Positions 1 to 8,105 of a DNA stretch of 64,000 nt are shown here, piece by piece. Within the stretch, counting starts at the first letter, position 1. Each line of letters begins with the position of its first letter. Location: NCBI GenBank assembly GCA_934647165.1, contig CAKUFA010000009.1, positions 1 through 64,000 of the forward strand, written 5' to 3'. The notes beneath the pieces are model-generated. The model did no database searches. It was given only the letters and a program-made list of their open reading frames with translations, and was not told where the DNA came from. Origin of the DNA: an uncultured Clostridia bacterium. GTDB lineage: Bacteria; Bacillota; Clostridia; Christensenellales; Aristaeellaceae. The position numbers and the translations under genes were made by a program.

Positions 1-75
1 CAGGGCCTGCGTTTCGCTATCCGTGAGGGTGGCCGCACGGTTGGTTCCGGCGTTGTGGCGAAGGTTATCGAGTAA
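1..75 (+). CDS. tuf: Elongation factor Tu, C-terminal end (partial)
   Basis: The frame open from base 1 encodes 24 residues and a TAA stop. They contain RFAIREGGRTVGSGVV, the very conserved end of domain 3 of EF-Tu, which carries aminoacyl-tRNA to the ribosome. Only this tail is in the window, so the start and the GTPase domain lie upstream. An intrinsic terminator follows directly, so tuf ends its transcription unit here. Confidence 0.95.
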   Translation, partial: QGLRFAIREGGRTVGSGVVAKVIE

Positions 76-952
76 TTCCCGCAACATCAGCAGTCGTTCT
101 CCTTGTGAGGACGGCTGCTTTTTTTGTCCAAGAGGAAGACTGCGCTACTGGCATCGCATGCCGAACATCCCCCTGATAGAGCGTCCGCATTGGCCCATGC
201 GGCGGAAGCAGCAACAGCGCGCCCAACACCGGATCGGTGATGAGAAGGCCATGGGCTGTAGGGCATAAGTGTCTCGGCAGACCTACGCCGTCTACACGGT
301 GATCCAATTGCATTGCAGCATTGAAATGGCAAAGCTGTTCGCTGGCGGCCACCCACCATCCGCCATGACCATCGCCACACACTGCCCCGGGCAGGCCACG
401 CAGTGTCAGAAGCGATGTTACGCGGCCTGTGCGCAAAAGCAGCTGTGAAACGAGGCAGCATAATCCGCGATCTTCAACAGCGGAGAGCACGCACAGTGTT
501 CCGCATTGATAGGCAAACCGCTGCACATTGCCAGGAAAGACCCATGTGTTCAGCGTTTGCAGAGATGGCAGGGCGAGTAGACGCACGTTTCCGTCCGCGC
601 CGCCGGCGACGATGGCTGTGTTGTCCAAAACAGCCACAGCCTGTGGATAAACGCCCACGGAAGTCATGATCAGCGGAAGGCCGGTAGAAAGATCGGCAAG
701 GGTCAGGCTATCGGCGTCACCGGAAAGCAGCAGCGCATGACCGCGCCAGAGCGCTGCATCCTCCACCCCGGCAGGCAGGGGAAACAATTGTTGATCCACG
801 GCCAGCAGGCGGGCATAGTTGTCCGCAACAATGGGTGCGGGGAACGTGGCAAGAAGCAAGGAAGGCGCGGCAAGAGGACAGCGGAGGGTATGCCAGACGG
901 AAGCGTGGCGGAAGAGGAGACCGTCCTCACCGGCACAAAGAAGAATGTCCAT
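65..952 (-). CDS. Predicted beta-propeller protein of unknown function
   Basis: A 295-residue protein with no signal peptide or membrane segment. It repeats short hydrophobic beta-strand blocks with Gly/Asp turns, such as GHALLLSGDADS, NTAIVAGGADGNVRLL, GHGGWWVAASEQLCHF and HGLLITDPVLGALLLL. This pattern is typical of WD40/YncE-like propellers. The start is supported by AAAGGAGG nine bases upstream. The last residues (from about residue 277) are encoded by the complement of the tuf terminator, and the stop overlaps the end of tuf, so the C-terminal tail may not be part of the fold. No operon partner is seen; the next gene is divergent. Function is unknown and the propeller assignment is inferred from repeat texture only. 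Confidence 0.6.
   Translation of the reverse strand: MDILLCAGEDGLLFRHASVWHTLRCPLAAPSLLLATFPAPIVADNYARLLAVDQQLFPLPAGVEDAALWRGHALLLSGDADSLTLADLSTGLPLIMTSVGVYPQAVAVLDNTAIVAGGADGNVRLLALPSLQTLNTWVFPGNVQRFAYQCGTLCVLSAVEDRGLCCLVSQLLLRTGRVTSLLTLRGLPGAVCGDGHGGWWVAASEQLCHFNAAMQLDHRVDGVGLPRHLCPTAHGLLITDPVLGALLLLPPHGPMRTLYQGDVRHAMPVAQSSSWTKKAAVLTRRTTADVAGITR
89..125 (+). terminator. Intrinsic terminator of tuf
   Basis: AGCAGTCGTTCTC and GAGGACGGCTGCT form a 13-bp stem, with two G-U pairs and a short loop, followed by a run of T. It lies 14 bases after the tuf stop. The same bases form part of the 3' end of the opposing gene at 65-952. Confidence 0.85.
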
Positions 953-1154
953 GAGCGGCTGCCTCCTTTCATGGTATAAAGTATGAAAGAAAAGACGCTG
1001 TGGTGAAAAATGGAGAGGAAAACGGGAAGCAGCAAGTCACGCCGGGCTTGAAAGTGGGATTCTCTTTCTTTTCCACGAAATTCGGCAGGAATCGCCCTAT
1101 GCAATGGCGAATGTACACTCTTTAGTATATCCACCTACAGAAAGGATGAACGCA

Positions 1155-1394
1155 ATGTTTACGTATAAGACGCATGGCACCTGCTCTACTCAGATTGATT
1201 TGGAGATTAAGAACGGGATCATCACCTATTGCCATTTCACCCGGGGCTGCACAGGCAATACAGAAGGGCTGAGCCGCATGGTGATTGGCCAGAAGGCTGA
1301 TGAAGTGGCAGAAAAGCTGGCGGGCGTGCCCTGCCGAGGCGATACTTCCTGCCCGGATCAGTTGTCCCGCGCCATCCGCGCCTATCACGATTAA
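1155..1394 (+). CDS. TSCPD domain-containing protein
   Basis: A small protein of 79 residues: MFTYKTHGTCS..., a CHFTRGCTGN motif, and near the end GVPCRGDTSCPDQLSRAI, which holds the TSCPD signature that names the family (TIGR03905-like). Related domains occur at the end of vitamin B12-dependent ribonucleotide reductases, but the stand-alone proteins have no proven function. Conserved Cys residues suggest metal or redox binding (inference). The start at 1155 is preferred over ATGs at 1104 and 1146 because AAAGG lies nine bases upstream. It is followed after 18 bases by the DEAD-box helicase, so the two are probably cotranscribed. Confidence 0.8.
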   Translation: MFTYKTHGTCSTQIDLEIKNGIITYCHFTRGCTGNTEGLSRMVIGQKADEVAEKLAGVPCRGDTSCPDQLSRAIRAYHD

Positions 1395-1412
1395 CCGAAA
1401 GGAGAGCCACCT

Positions 1413-2594
1413 TTGGCAGAAGAAATACTCCCCACATCCTTTGATGAAATGGATTTGAGCGCCGAGGTGCTCCGTGCGGTGAAGGATATGGGGTTCACCG
1501 CGCCGTCCACCGTGCAGGCAAAGACGATTCCGCTGATGATGAACTGGGCGGACATCAATGCCATCGCGCCCACTGGTACAGGGAAAACTTGCGCGTTTGG
1601 GATTCCGCTGCTGGAATACATTTCCCTCAAGGACAGCCGAATCCAGGCAGTGGTACTGGCGCCCACCCGTGAGCTGGCGCTTCAAATTGGCGACGAGCTG
1701 ACGAAGCTGGCCAAGTATATCCAAGGGGCGCGCATTGCGGTGCTCTATGGAGGGCAGCCTATTGTGAAGCAGCTGAGTGCGCTTAAGCGCAGGCCGCAGA
1801 TTGTGATCGCTACCCCTGGGCGGCTGCTGGATCACATGAACCGCGGCAACCTGCGCCTGGATGCGGTACATACCCTGGTGCTGGACGAAGCTGATGAGAT
1901 GCTGAACATGGGCTTCGTGAAGGACGTGACCCACATCATTGAGGCTACGCCGGCTGACCGGCAGCTGGTGCTCTTTTCCGCCACAACGAACCAGGATGTG
2001 CTGACCATTGCATGGAAGTATCAGCATGACCCGGTGGAAATCACGGTGGAAGCCACCAAGGAAGACCGGCCGCAGATTGCACAATACGTGATTGCCACCG
2101 AGCGGGACAAGAAAATTGAGCATCTGCTGTATCTGCTGGATGCAGATGTGTATCAGCGAATCATGATTTTCTGCAATACGAAATTTATGACGGACAAGCT
2201 CGCCAGCCGCCTGAAGAAGGAAGGCTACAGCGCGGAGTGCATCCACGGCGACATTAAACAAAGCCAGCGAAACGTGACGATGAACGACTTCCGCAAGGGG
2301 AAGTTCCCCATCCTGATTGCAACGGACGTGGCAGCCCGCGGCATTGATGTGGATGATGTGGAGGCCGTTATCAACTTTGACCTGCCCAACGAAAACGAAT
2401 ATTATCTGCACCGTATTGGCCGCACGGGGCGCGCGCATAAGCATGGCGTGAGCTTCTCTCTGGTGACTTTCCAGGAAAGCGTGCGCATGGACGAGATCCT
2501 GCGCTACATGATTGCCAAGCCCTTGCCGCTGCACTTCAACGATGCCGGTGTGCTTTGCAAGGAAGACGGCGAGCCGTTCTTTGACAATGTGTGA
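1413..2594 (+). CDS. DEAD-box ATP-dependent RNA helicase
   Basis: A 393-residue RNA helicase that uses ATP to unwind short duplexes in ribosome assembly or mRNA turnover. All core motifs are in order: Q motif (Phe10 to Gln35), Walker A APTGTGKT (52-59), PTRELALQ, TPGRLLDH, DEAD (158-161), SAT, and in the second RecA domain HGDIKQSQR, ATDVAARGID and HRIGRTGR (333-340). There is little sequence after the core, so it lacks the RNA-binding tail of DbpA/CsdA types. The start is TTG, chosen because AAAGGAGAG ends seven bases before it. It sits 18 bases behind the TSCPD gene. The exact paralogue (CshA, CshB, DeaD) cannot be fixed. Confidence 0.93.
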   Translation: MAEEILPTSFDEMDLSAEVLRAVKDMGFTAPSTVQAKTIPLMMNWADINAIAPTGTGKTCAFGIPLLEYISLKDSRIQAVVLAPTRELALQIGDELTKLAKYIQGARIAVLYGGQPIVKQLSALKRRPQIVIATPGRLLDHMNRGNLRLDAVHTLVLDEADEMLNMGFVKDVTHIIEATPADRQLVLFSATTNQDVLTIAWKYQHDPVEITVEATKEDRPQIAQYVIATERDKKIEHLLYLLDADVYQRIMIFCNTKFMTDKLASRLKKEGYSAECIHGDIKQSQRNVTMNDFRKGKFPILIATDVAARGIDVDDVEAVINFDLPNENEYYLHRIGRTGRAHKHGVSFSLVTFQESVRMDEILRYMIAKPLPLHFNDAGVLCKEDGEPFFDNV

Positions 2595-2663
2595 ATGCCT
2601 GCCGGACAAAGATGAAAGAGCCACCTGCGAAAAACGCATGGGGGGGGGAACGAGCAGCCTTTT

Positions 2664-2687
2664 ACCCGCTTCGGCGGGTTATTTTTT
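2664..2687 (+). terminator. Intrinsic terminator after the helicase
   Basis: CCCGC-TTCG-GCGGG stem-loop with a stable UUCG tetraloop, followed by ATTTTTTG. Confidence 0.85.
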
Positions 2688-2770
2688 GTGGGAGAGAAAT
2701 GCAAACTTTCACCCCACTTCATTCGTCTAATAAAAGGAAAGCCATAATTCATACCGAAAGGATGAAAAGG

Positions 2771-3673
2771 ATGCAATGGAAACGAACGGCATTGATGCTG
2801 GCGATTGTGATGCTGCTGCTGCCCCTGTGCGGCATGGCGGAGAATGCGCCGGAAGAGGTGCTGGAAGATGTAATGCTCTATGATCCCATTCCGTGGGAGG
2901 ATGAAATTGCGCCCTATGCGCCCCATGAGGACGCTTATCTGCCAGGGGACGCGGGGTATCATGACGATTCGCTAGACATCAGCATTGAAACCTTTTGCCG
3001 GGATGATACGTTGGTGTGGGCGGTGCGGGTGAAGCTGAGTGATCCAAGCCAGCTGCGCACAGGCATGGCAGGCAAGTATCCCTCCAAGAAGGTGCAGCGC
3101 GTGAGCGAGATGGCCAAACACTTCAATGCGGTGCTGGCCATCAACGGCGACTATTTTTGCCATCACAGCCAGGGCATTGTGGTGCGCAACGGCGAGCTTT
3201 TACGCCAACGCCCTCACAAGGGAAGAGACACGCTTATCATTGATGACAAGGGCGATTTTACCATCATCCAGCACACCACGCAAAAACTGTGGGACGCGTA
3301 TGAGGGCAAGGTGATTCAGGCATTCTGCTTTGGCCCGGGCCTGGTGATTGACGGGCAGGCAATGACCAGCGACAAGGATGTGACCATTGACCTGGCCAAG
3401 GGCAAGAGAACCCAGCGAATTGCCATTGGCCAGGTGGGGGAGCTGGAATATCTGATTCTAGCCTGCGAAGGTCCTGAACAGGAAGGCTCTGTGGGCATGA
3501 CCATCCTGCAATTTGCAGCGCTGTGCAAGGAGATGGGCTGCATCAATGCCTACAATCTGGACGGCGGATCTTCCACGTCCATTGTGCTCAACGGCCGCAA
3601 GATCAACGGCTTATCCTCGGGCAAGATCCGCTCTGTCGGCGATTGCATCTATTTTGCCACGCTGGCGCCATGA
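2771..3673 (+). CDS. Secreted phosphodiester glycosidase (NAGPA domain)
   Basis: A 300-residue exported protein. The N-terminus MQWKRTALMLAIVMLLLPL is a signal peptide, with likely cleavage after GMA near residue 24. The body has the NAGPA/DUF2233 signature: AINGDYFCHHSQGIVVRNG, FGPGLVIDG, and the block CINAYNLDGGSSTSIVLNG with the DGGSS turn. The family hydrolyses N-acetylglucosamine-1-phosphodiester linkages, on wall or capsule glycans in bacteria; the substrate here is unknown. The start at 2771 is preferred over the in-frame ATG at 2762 because it has proper spacing from GAAAGG. It is transcribed alone between two terminators. Confidence 0.85.
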   Translation: MQWKRTALMLAIVMLLLPLCGMAENAPEEVLEDVMLYDPIPWEDEIAPYAPHEDAYLPGDAGYHDDSLDISIETFCRDDTLVWAVRVKLSDPSQLRTGMAGKYPSKKVQRVSEMAKHFNAVLAINGDYFCHHSQGIVVRNGELLRQRPHKGRDTLIIDDKGDFTIIQHTTQKLWDAYEGKVIQAFCFGPGLVIDGQAMTSDKDVTIDLAKGKRTQRIAIGQVGELEYLILACEGPEQEGSVGMTILQFAALCKEMGCINAYNLDGGSSTSIVLNGRKINGLSSGKIRSVGDCIYFATLAP

Positions 3674-3680
3674 GCAAACG

Positions 3681-3721
3681 AAAAAACCGCCGCTGTGTGT
3701 TTCACAGGGGCGGTTTTTTTG
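3681..3721. terminator. Bidirectional terminator between the glycosidase gene and copA
   Basis: AAAAAACCGCC pairs with GGCGGTTTTTT around a G/C-containing inner stem. A-tract and T-tract flank the hairpin, so it can stop transcription from both the + glycosidase gene and the - copA gene. Confidence 0.85.
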
Positions 3722-3746
3722 CTGCCGTTCGGCAGGATACGGCGGC

Positions 3747-3947
3747 TTACACGACCTTGTATCCTGCGTCCACAACGGCCTTGCTCAGCACATCGTCCGC
3801 AACGGGAGCATTCAGCTTGACCGTAACCTGACCGGACACGTGATCGGCAGTGGCTTCATCCACCTGGGGAATGGCCTCCAATGCCTGCTTCACATGGGCT
3901 TCACAATGATGGCACATCATGCCTTCAACCTTCAGGGTCTTTTCCAT
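3747..3947 (-). CDS. copZ: Possible internally initiated CopZ copper chaperone
   Basis: The last 66 codons of copA form a complete CopZ-size HMA domain with the Cu(I) motif MMCHHC. Immediately upstream, inside the copA frame, is GGGAAAGGAGAC, with GGAG nine bases from the ATG at 3947. That is as strong as the sites of ordinary genes in this window. Internal initiation would give a free chaperone for CopA and CsoR as well as the fusion. Seen: ATG, Shine-Dalgarno site and domain boundary. Inferred: actual translation. Alternatively this is simply the relic of a recent gene fusion. Confidence 0.5.
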   Translation of the reverse strand: MEKTLKVEGMMCHHCEAHVKQALEAIPQVDEATADHVSGQVTVKLNAPVADDVLSKAVVDAGYKVV

Positions 3948-6239
3948 GGAAATCGTCTCCTTTCCCTGGCCGGAATGTGCCGACCTGATTTTTTTATCCT
4001 TTTTCGCGCTGTGCAGGTCAAACAGGTTGAGCCGCAGCGCGTTGGATACCACGCAGAAGCTGGAAAGACTCATGGCGGCTGCGCCGAGCATGGGGTTCAG
4101 CTGCCAACCCAGCAGGGGAATGAACACGCCTGCCGCCAGCGGGATGCCAATGGTGTTGTAGATAAATGCCCAGAACAGATTCTCGTGAATGTTGCGCAGT
4201 GTGGCGCGGCTCAGGCGGATGGCGGCGGATACGTCTGTCAGGCGGCTGTTCATCAGCACCACGTCTGCCGCATCAATGGCCACATCTGTGCCGGCGCCGA
4301 TCGCCATGCCGATGTCAGCCCGGGTAAGCGCGGGAGCGTCGTTGATGCCATCGCCTACCATGGCTACGCGTCCCTGCTCCTTCAGGCGGCGAATGACGCT
4401 CTCCTTTCCGTCAGGCAACACGCCGGCAATTACTTCATCCACACCGGCCTGCGCACCCACTGCCTGGGCAGTGCGCTCGTTGTCGCCGGTGAGCATAATC
4501 ACACGGATGCCCATGTTCTGCATTTCCCGAACGGCCTGCGCACTGTCGGGCTTGATGGTGTCCGACACGGCAATGACGCCCTGCAAGGCGTTGCCGCGGA
4601 TGAAAAGCAGCGGCGTTTTACCTTCCATGGCCAGCGCCTGCGCCTTTTTCAGCACGGTTTCATCAACATGCACGCGGGAGGAGATGAACTTTACACTGCC
4701 GCCGACCAGTTCTTCACTGCCCAGCATGGCGCTCAGACCATTGCCCGGCAGGGCGCGGAAATCCTGCACCGGCTGGGCGGTTAAACCACGAGTTTCTGCT
4801 TCGCCAACAATAGCGTGCGCCAGCGGATGTTCGCTGCGGCTCTCCAGCGAAAGGGCAAGGCGGAGCAAGTCGTCCTCTGTGCCGGTCAGGGGAAGAACAT
4901 CGGTCACCTGCATCTGGCCGCTGGTGATGGTGCCTGTTTTATCCAGGGCGACAATCTGTGTTTTTCCGGTTTCCTCCAGCGCCGCTGCTGTTTTGAACAG
5001 GATGCCGTGCTTGGCGCCCATACCGTTGCCCACCATGATGGTTACGGGCGTAGCAAGACCCAGGGCGCAGGGGCAGGAAATCACCAGCACGCTGATGCCC
5101 CGTGCCAGCGCATAGCCGAAGGTTTGCCCACAAAGGAGCCACACGATGGTTGCCAAAGCGGCAATACCGATGACCACGGGCACAAACACGCCGGATACCT
5201 TGTCGGCCACCTTGGCAATGGGCGCCTTGGTGGCGGCTGCATCGCTGACCATCTGGATAATCTGGGCAAGTGTGGTATCCTGCCCCACGCGGGTAGCGCG
5301 GCAGCGGATGAAGCCGGACTGATTGACTGTGGCGGCGGACACGCTGTCGCCCACCGTTTTGTCGGCAGGGATGCTTTCACCGGTGAGGGCGGACTCGTTG
5401 ACGGCGGTGTCTCCTTCCAGGATAACGCCGTCAACAGGGATGCTTTCGCCGGGGCGAACCACAAATTCCTCGCCCTGCTGCACCTGCTCGATGGGCACGG
5501 AGGCTTCCTGGCCGTGTCGCAAGACGGTAGCCGTTTTGGGGGACAGGTTCATCAGGTTTTTCAATGCATCGGTAGTTTTTCCTTTGCTGCGGGCTTCCAA
5601 CGTTTTGCCCACGGTGATAAGGGCAAGGATCATTGCAGCGGATTCGAAGTACAGGCTGTGCAGCAGGTGCATGGCATGCTCAGGCGAAGCGGTCATCTGG
5701 TACATCAGCGCCACGCTGTACAGGAAAGAGGCGGAGGAACCAAGCGCCACCAGCGTATCCATGTTGGGAGAGCCGTGCAGGAGCCCCTTGAAACCGCTGA
5801 CGAAGAACTTCTGGTTGACGACCATGACAATGGCGGTGAGCAGCAGCTCCGTGAGCGCCATGGCCATGGGGTTATCTGCCAGAAAGGCGGGCAGCGGCCA
5901 GTGCCACATGACGTGCCCCATGGAGATGTACATCAGCAGCACAAGAAAACCGATTGACCACAAAAGCCGCCGCCGAAGCAAAGGCGTATCATGATCGGCC
6001 AACGCATCTGCATTGGCGGCGGGCGCGGTGGTTTGCGCAGTGCCTTTCACCGAAGCGCCGTAGCCTGCCTGCTCCACAGCGCGGATAATGGCTTCATCCG
6101 TGGCGGTACCATCCACCCCCATGGCGTTGGTTAAAAGGCTCACCGAGCATGCCGTAACCCCCGGCACCTTGGACACGGCCTTCTCAACCCGGGCGCTGCA
6201 CGCGGCGCAGCTCATCCCGGTGACGTTGAACTGTTTCAT
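3747..6239 (-). CDS. copA: Copper-exporting P-type ATPase fused to a C-terminal CopZ domain
   Basis: An 830-residue P1B ATPase that pumps Cu(I) out of the cell. In order: an N-terminal HMA domain (GMSCAAC, residues 8-14), membrane helices, the actuator motif TGES, the transmembrane copper site CPC (389-391), the phosphorylation motif DKTGT (433-437), an HPLAHA motif and GDGINDAP (629-636). Unusually, the end (about 765-830) is a second HMA domain beginning MEKTLKVEGMMCHHC, equal in size to a free CopZ chaperone. An AAAGGAGA site precedes Met765 by nine bases, so free CopZ could also be made. The start is supported by AAGGAGAT. csoR lies 31 bases upstream and controls the pair through two operators. 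Confidence 0.95.
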   Translation of the reverse strand: MKQFNVTGMSCAACSARVEKAVSKVPGVTACSVSLLTNAMGVDGTATDEAIIRAVEQAGYGASVKGTAQTTAPAANADALADHDTPLLRRRLLWSIGFLVLLMYISMGHVMWHWPLPAFLADNPMAMALTELLLTAIVMVVNQKFFVSGFKGLLHGSPNMDTLVALGSSASFLYSVALMYQMTASPEHAMHLLHSLYFESAAMILALITVGKTLEARSKGKTTDALKNLMNLSPKTATVLRHGQEASVPIEQVQQGEEFVVRPGESIPVDGVILEGDTAVNESALTGESIPADKTVGDSVSAATVNQSGFIRCRATRVGQDTTLAQIIQMVSDAAATKAPIAKVADKVSGVFVPVVIGIAALATIVWLLCGQTFGYALARGISVLVISCPCALGLATPVTIMVGNGMGAKHGILFKTAAALEETGKTQIVALDKTGTITSGQMQVTDVLPLTGTEDDLLRLALSLESRSEHPLAHAIVGEAETRGLTAQPVQDFRALPGNGLSAMLGSEELVGGSVKFISSRVHVDETVLKKAQALAMEGKTPLLFIRGNALQGVIAVSDTIKPDSAQAVREMQNMGIRVIMLTGDNERTAQAVGAQAGVDEVIAGVLPDGKESVIRRLKEQGRVAMVGDGINDAPALTRADIGMAIGAGTDVAIDAADVVLMNSRLTDVSAAIRLSRATLRNIHENLFWAFIYNTIGIPLAAGVFIPLLGWQLNPMLGAAAMSLSSFCVVSNALRLNLFDLHSAKKDKKIRSAHSGQGKETISMEKTLKVEGMMCHHCEAHVKQALEAIPQVDEATADHVSGQVTVKLNAPVADDVLSKAVVDAGYKVV

Positions 6240-6270
6240 AAGCGAATATCTCCTTCCCGCGGAACCGGTG

Positions 6271-6579
6271 TTACTTCATCAGCTTCTGCAGGGTTTGCAT
6301 CAAATCGTCAATCACTCCATCCTTGCCCTGGCGGATGTCCTCTGCCACGCAGGTGTGCAGGTGGGTGGACAGCAGCTGACGGTTGAAAGCGTTCAGGGCG
6401 GCGTTCACGGCGGCTACCTGTACCATGATGTCCGTACAATAAGCGTTTTTTTCCACCATGCCGCGGATGCCGCGTACCTGCCCTTCAATGCGGTTCAGGC
6501 GATGGATAAGGTCTTTATACTCTTCTTCAGGTCGGATTTTTTCCTTGTGCTGACAACAGCAGTTGCATTCTTCAGGCAT
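6271..6579 (-). CDS. csoR: Copper-sensing transcriptional repressor CsoR
   Basis: A 102-residue all-helical repressor of the CsoR/RcnR family. It holds the Cu(I) ligands Cys48, His73 and Cys77 in the 25- and 4-residue spacing of known CsoR proteins, within the fold signature HRLNRIEGQVRGIRGM. An extra N-terminal cluster CNCCCQH could bind metal too. Copper binding releases DNA, so the operon would be induced by excess copper. The start at 6579 is chosen because GGAGG lies seven bases upstream; the ATG at 6600 has no such site. It is the first gene of the csoR-copA operon and has two matching operators upstream. Confidence 0.93.
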   Translation of the reverse strand: MPEECNCCCQHKEKIRPEEEYKDLIHRLNRIEGQVRGIRGMVEKNAYCTDIMVQVAAVNAALNAFNRQLLSTHLHTCVAEDIRQGKDGVIDDLMQTLQKLMK

Positions 6580-6609
6580 GAGGCAGCCTCCGTTTCTCAT
6601 TCGGGCATA

Positions 6610-6662
6610 TACCCCTAAGGGGTACGTTGATGATTATATACCCAGAGGGGGTATACTGTCAA
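6610..6662 (-). promoter_or_regulatory. csoR-copA promoter with two CsoR operators
   Basis: On the minus strand -35 TTGACA (6657-6662) and -10 TATAAT (6633-6638) are 18 bases apart. A G/C-centred palindrome TATACCCAGAGGGGGTATA (6637-6655) lies between them. A second one, TACCCCTAAGGGGTA (6610-6624), lies just past the predicted transcription start. Both match the TACCCC-N-GGGGTA type of CsoR operator. Repression would block polymerase at the spacer and at the start. Confidence 0.85.
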
Positions 6663-6682
6663 GCACAAATTTGGCGGCGTGG

Positions 6683-6710
6683 TTGCGAAATCCATTGGAT
6701 GTGCTATACT
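6683..6710 (+). promoter_or_regulatory. Promoter of the divergent winged-helix regulator
   Basis: TTGCGA (6683-6688), 16-base spacer, TATACT (6705-6710), 29 bases before the start codon at 6740. It lies outside the CsoR sites, so copper control of this gene is not implied. Confidence 0.55.
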
Positions 6711-6739
6711 TGTGGAAAACGAACGCGGAGGAAACAGGC

Positions 6740-7696
6740 ATGAGACAGGGCAAACACGCGGTGCTGACGCTTAGGCAGGGGGAAGGGCTGCGGCAGCTTG
6801 CCCATGCGCTGTCCTCACAGGTGCGGCTTGACATGCTGGAGAAGCTTGGAAAGCACAGCATGAATGTGGGCGAACTAGCCGCAGCGCTCAATCTGCCCAT
6901 GTCCACAGCGGCGCTCAATGTGCGTGTGCTGGAGGAAGCGGGACTCATCATCACCGAAACACAGCCGGGCAGCCGCGGGGCGATGAAGCTGTGCTCCCGC
7001 CGGCTGGACAGCATTGCCATCAGCCTTGCGCCTGTGGAGGATAAACCCGCCGCGACCCTGGTGCTGCATATGCCCGTTGGCGGCTACTCCGTGGCAGAAG
7101 GTATTCGGCCTACCTGCGGCTTGGCGGATGAGAACAGCTATATCGGTTTGCCGGACATGCCGCAATCCTTTTATGACCCGGCACGGTTTGGCGCGCAGCT
7201 GCTGTGGATGCGGCAGGGATGGGTGGAGTATCGCTTTGCGGTGCCTGGAATGGAAACGTTTCTGCCGGAATGGCTGGAGATTTCCTTTGAGGCATGCTCG
7301 GAAGCGCCCATGTACCGCGATCCTTGGAAGAGTGACATCTTTGTGGAAGTAAACGGCGTGCGCCTGGGCACCTGGTGCAGCCCATGTGACTGCGGCGGCC
7401 GCCGCGGCGCGCTGACGCCCGCATGGTGGAGCAGCATGTCCACCCAGTTCGGATTTCTCAAAACCTGGCGGGTAGACGCAGGAGGCACCTATCTGGACAA
7501 GGTGCGGCTGAGCGATGTGCAGATGGATGCGCTGCACCTGACACGTGGCAGCTATATCAGCGTGCGCATCGGCGTGGATGCGAATGCGCAAAATGTAGGC
7601 GGGCTGAATCTGTTTGGAGAGAAGTTTGGTGACTTTCGCCAGGGTCTGCTGCTGAACCTTGGCTATCGGCTGAGGACAACAGAAGGGGCGCACTGA
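6740..7696 (+). CDS. ArsR-like winged-helix regulator with C-terminal beta-rich sensor domain
   Basis: A 318-residue regulator. Residues about 10-85 are an ArsR-type winged helix (LAHALSSQVRLDMLEKLG, then NVGELAAALNLPMSTAALNVRVLEEAGL as the recognition helices). The rest is a beta-rich domain with many aromatic residues and ends in GGLNLFGEKFGDF. This arrangement is seen in uncharacterised ArsR-like regulators of Paenibacillus and Clostridia, where carbohydrate sensing is suspected. No metal-site Cys motif of the ArsR/SmtB kind is seen. The start follows GGAGG by eight bases. The target and ligand are unknown. Confidence 0.8.
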   Translation: MRQGKHAVLTLRQGEGLRQLAHALSSQVRLDMLEKLGKHSMNVGELAAALNLPMSTAALNVRVLEEAGLIITETQPGSRGAMKLCSRRLDSIAISLAPVEDKPAATLVLHMPVGGYSVAEGIRPTCGLADENSYIGLPDMPQSFYDPARFGAQLLWMRQGWVEYRFAVPGMETFLPEWLEISFEACSEAPMYRDPWKSDIFVEVNGVRLGTWCSPCDCGGRRGALTPAWWSSMSTQFGFLKTWRVDAGGTYLDKVRLSDVQMDALHLTRGSYISVRIGVDANAQNVGGLNLFGEKFGDFRQGLLLNLGYRLRTTEGAH

Positions 7697-7708
7697 TGCT
7701 TTTGCCCA

Positions 7709-7744
7709 AAAGAAAGGGGAGAAGCGGCGCAGGCGGCTTCTCCC
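7709..7744 (-). terminator. Terminator of the DUF378 gene
   Basis: A 9-bp perfect stem GGGAGAAGC/GCTTCTCCC, followed on the minus strand by CCTTTCTTTTGGG. The T-tract is imperfect. Confidence 0.6.
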
Positions 7745-7764
7745 ACGGGGAAAACAAGGACGGC

Positions 7765-7959
7765 TTATTTGAGCCTGTCGCGAAAAAGCAGCGAGATGCA
7801 CCACAGCCCGGCTGTACCGACCAGGGTGTAGACAATGCGGCTGAGCACGGCGCCCTGCCCGCCGAAGAGCCATGCAACCAGGTCGAATTGAAAGATGCCG
7901 ACGAGGAGCCAGTTGATGGCGCCGATGATAACCAGCAGCAGCGAAAAGGTATCGAGCAT
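7765..7959 (-). CDS. DUF378 family small membrane protein
   Basis: A 64-residue protein with two hydrophobic helices: residues 4-24 with IIGAINWLLVG and 38-58 with the YTLVGTAGLW block. The GAINWLLVG...YTLVG pattern defines DUF378. These are integral membrane proteins without a known role. The start at 7959 is chosen because AAGGAGG lies ten bases upstream. It is a single gene, ended by its own hairpin. Confidence 0.85.
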   Translation of the reverse strand: MLDTFSLLLVIIGAINWLLVGIFQFDLVAWLFGGQGAVLSRIVYTLVGTAGLWCISLLFRDRLK

Positions 7960-8035
7960 ATGAAAATCGCCTCCTTGATGGGGGTAGCGTATCCGGAAAA
8001 AGGAAGAAATATGCACAGCCATCCGAAGAAAGGAA

Positions 8036-8075
8036 CGAAAGAAAAAGGGCAGCCAGGATCTTTGTCTGACTGCCC
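8036..8075 (-). terminator. Terminator of mntP
   Basis: On the minus strand GGGCAG-TCAG pairs with CTG-G-CTGCCC, followed by TTTTTCTTTC. It starts 31 bases after the mntP stop. Confidence 0.8.
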
Positions 8076-8105
8076 TTGGAAAAACACAATTTATACGGTG
8101 TACGA

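Noticed and set aside
1122..2639. 505-residue open frame opposite the helicase
   Set aside because: It is antisense to all DEAD-box motifs and has no recognisable domain or ribosome site.
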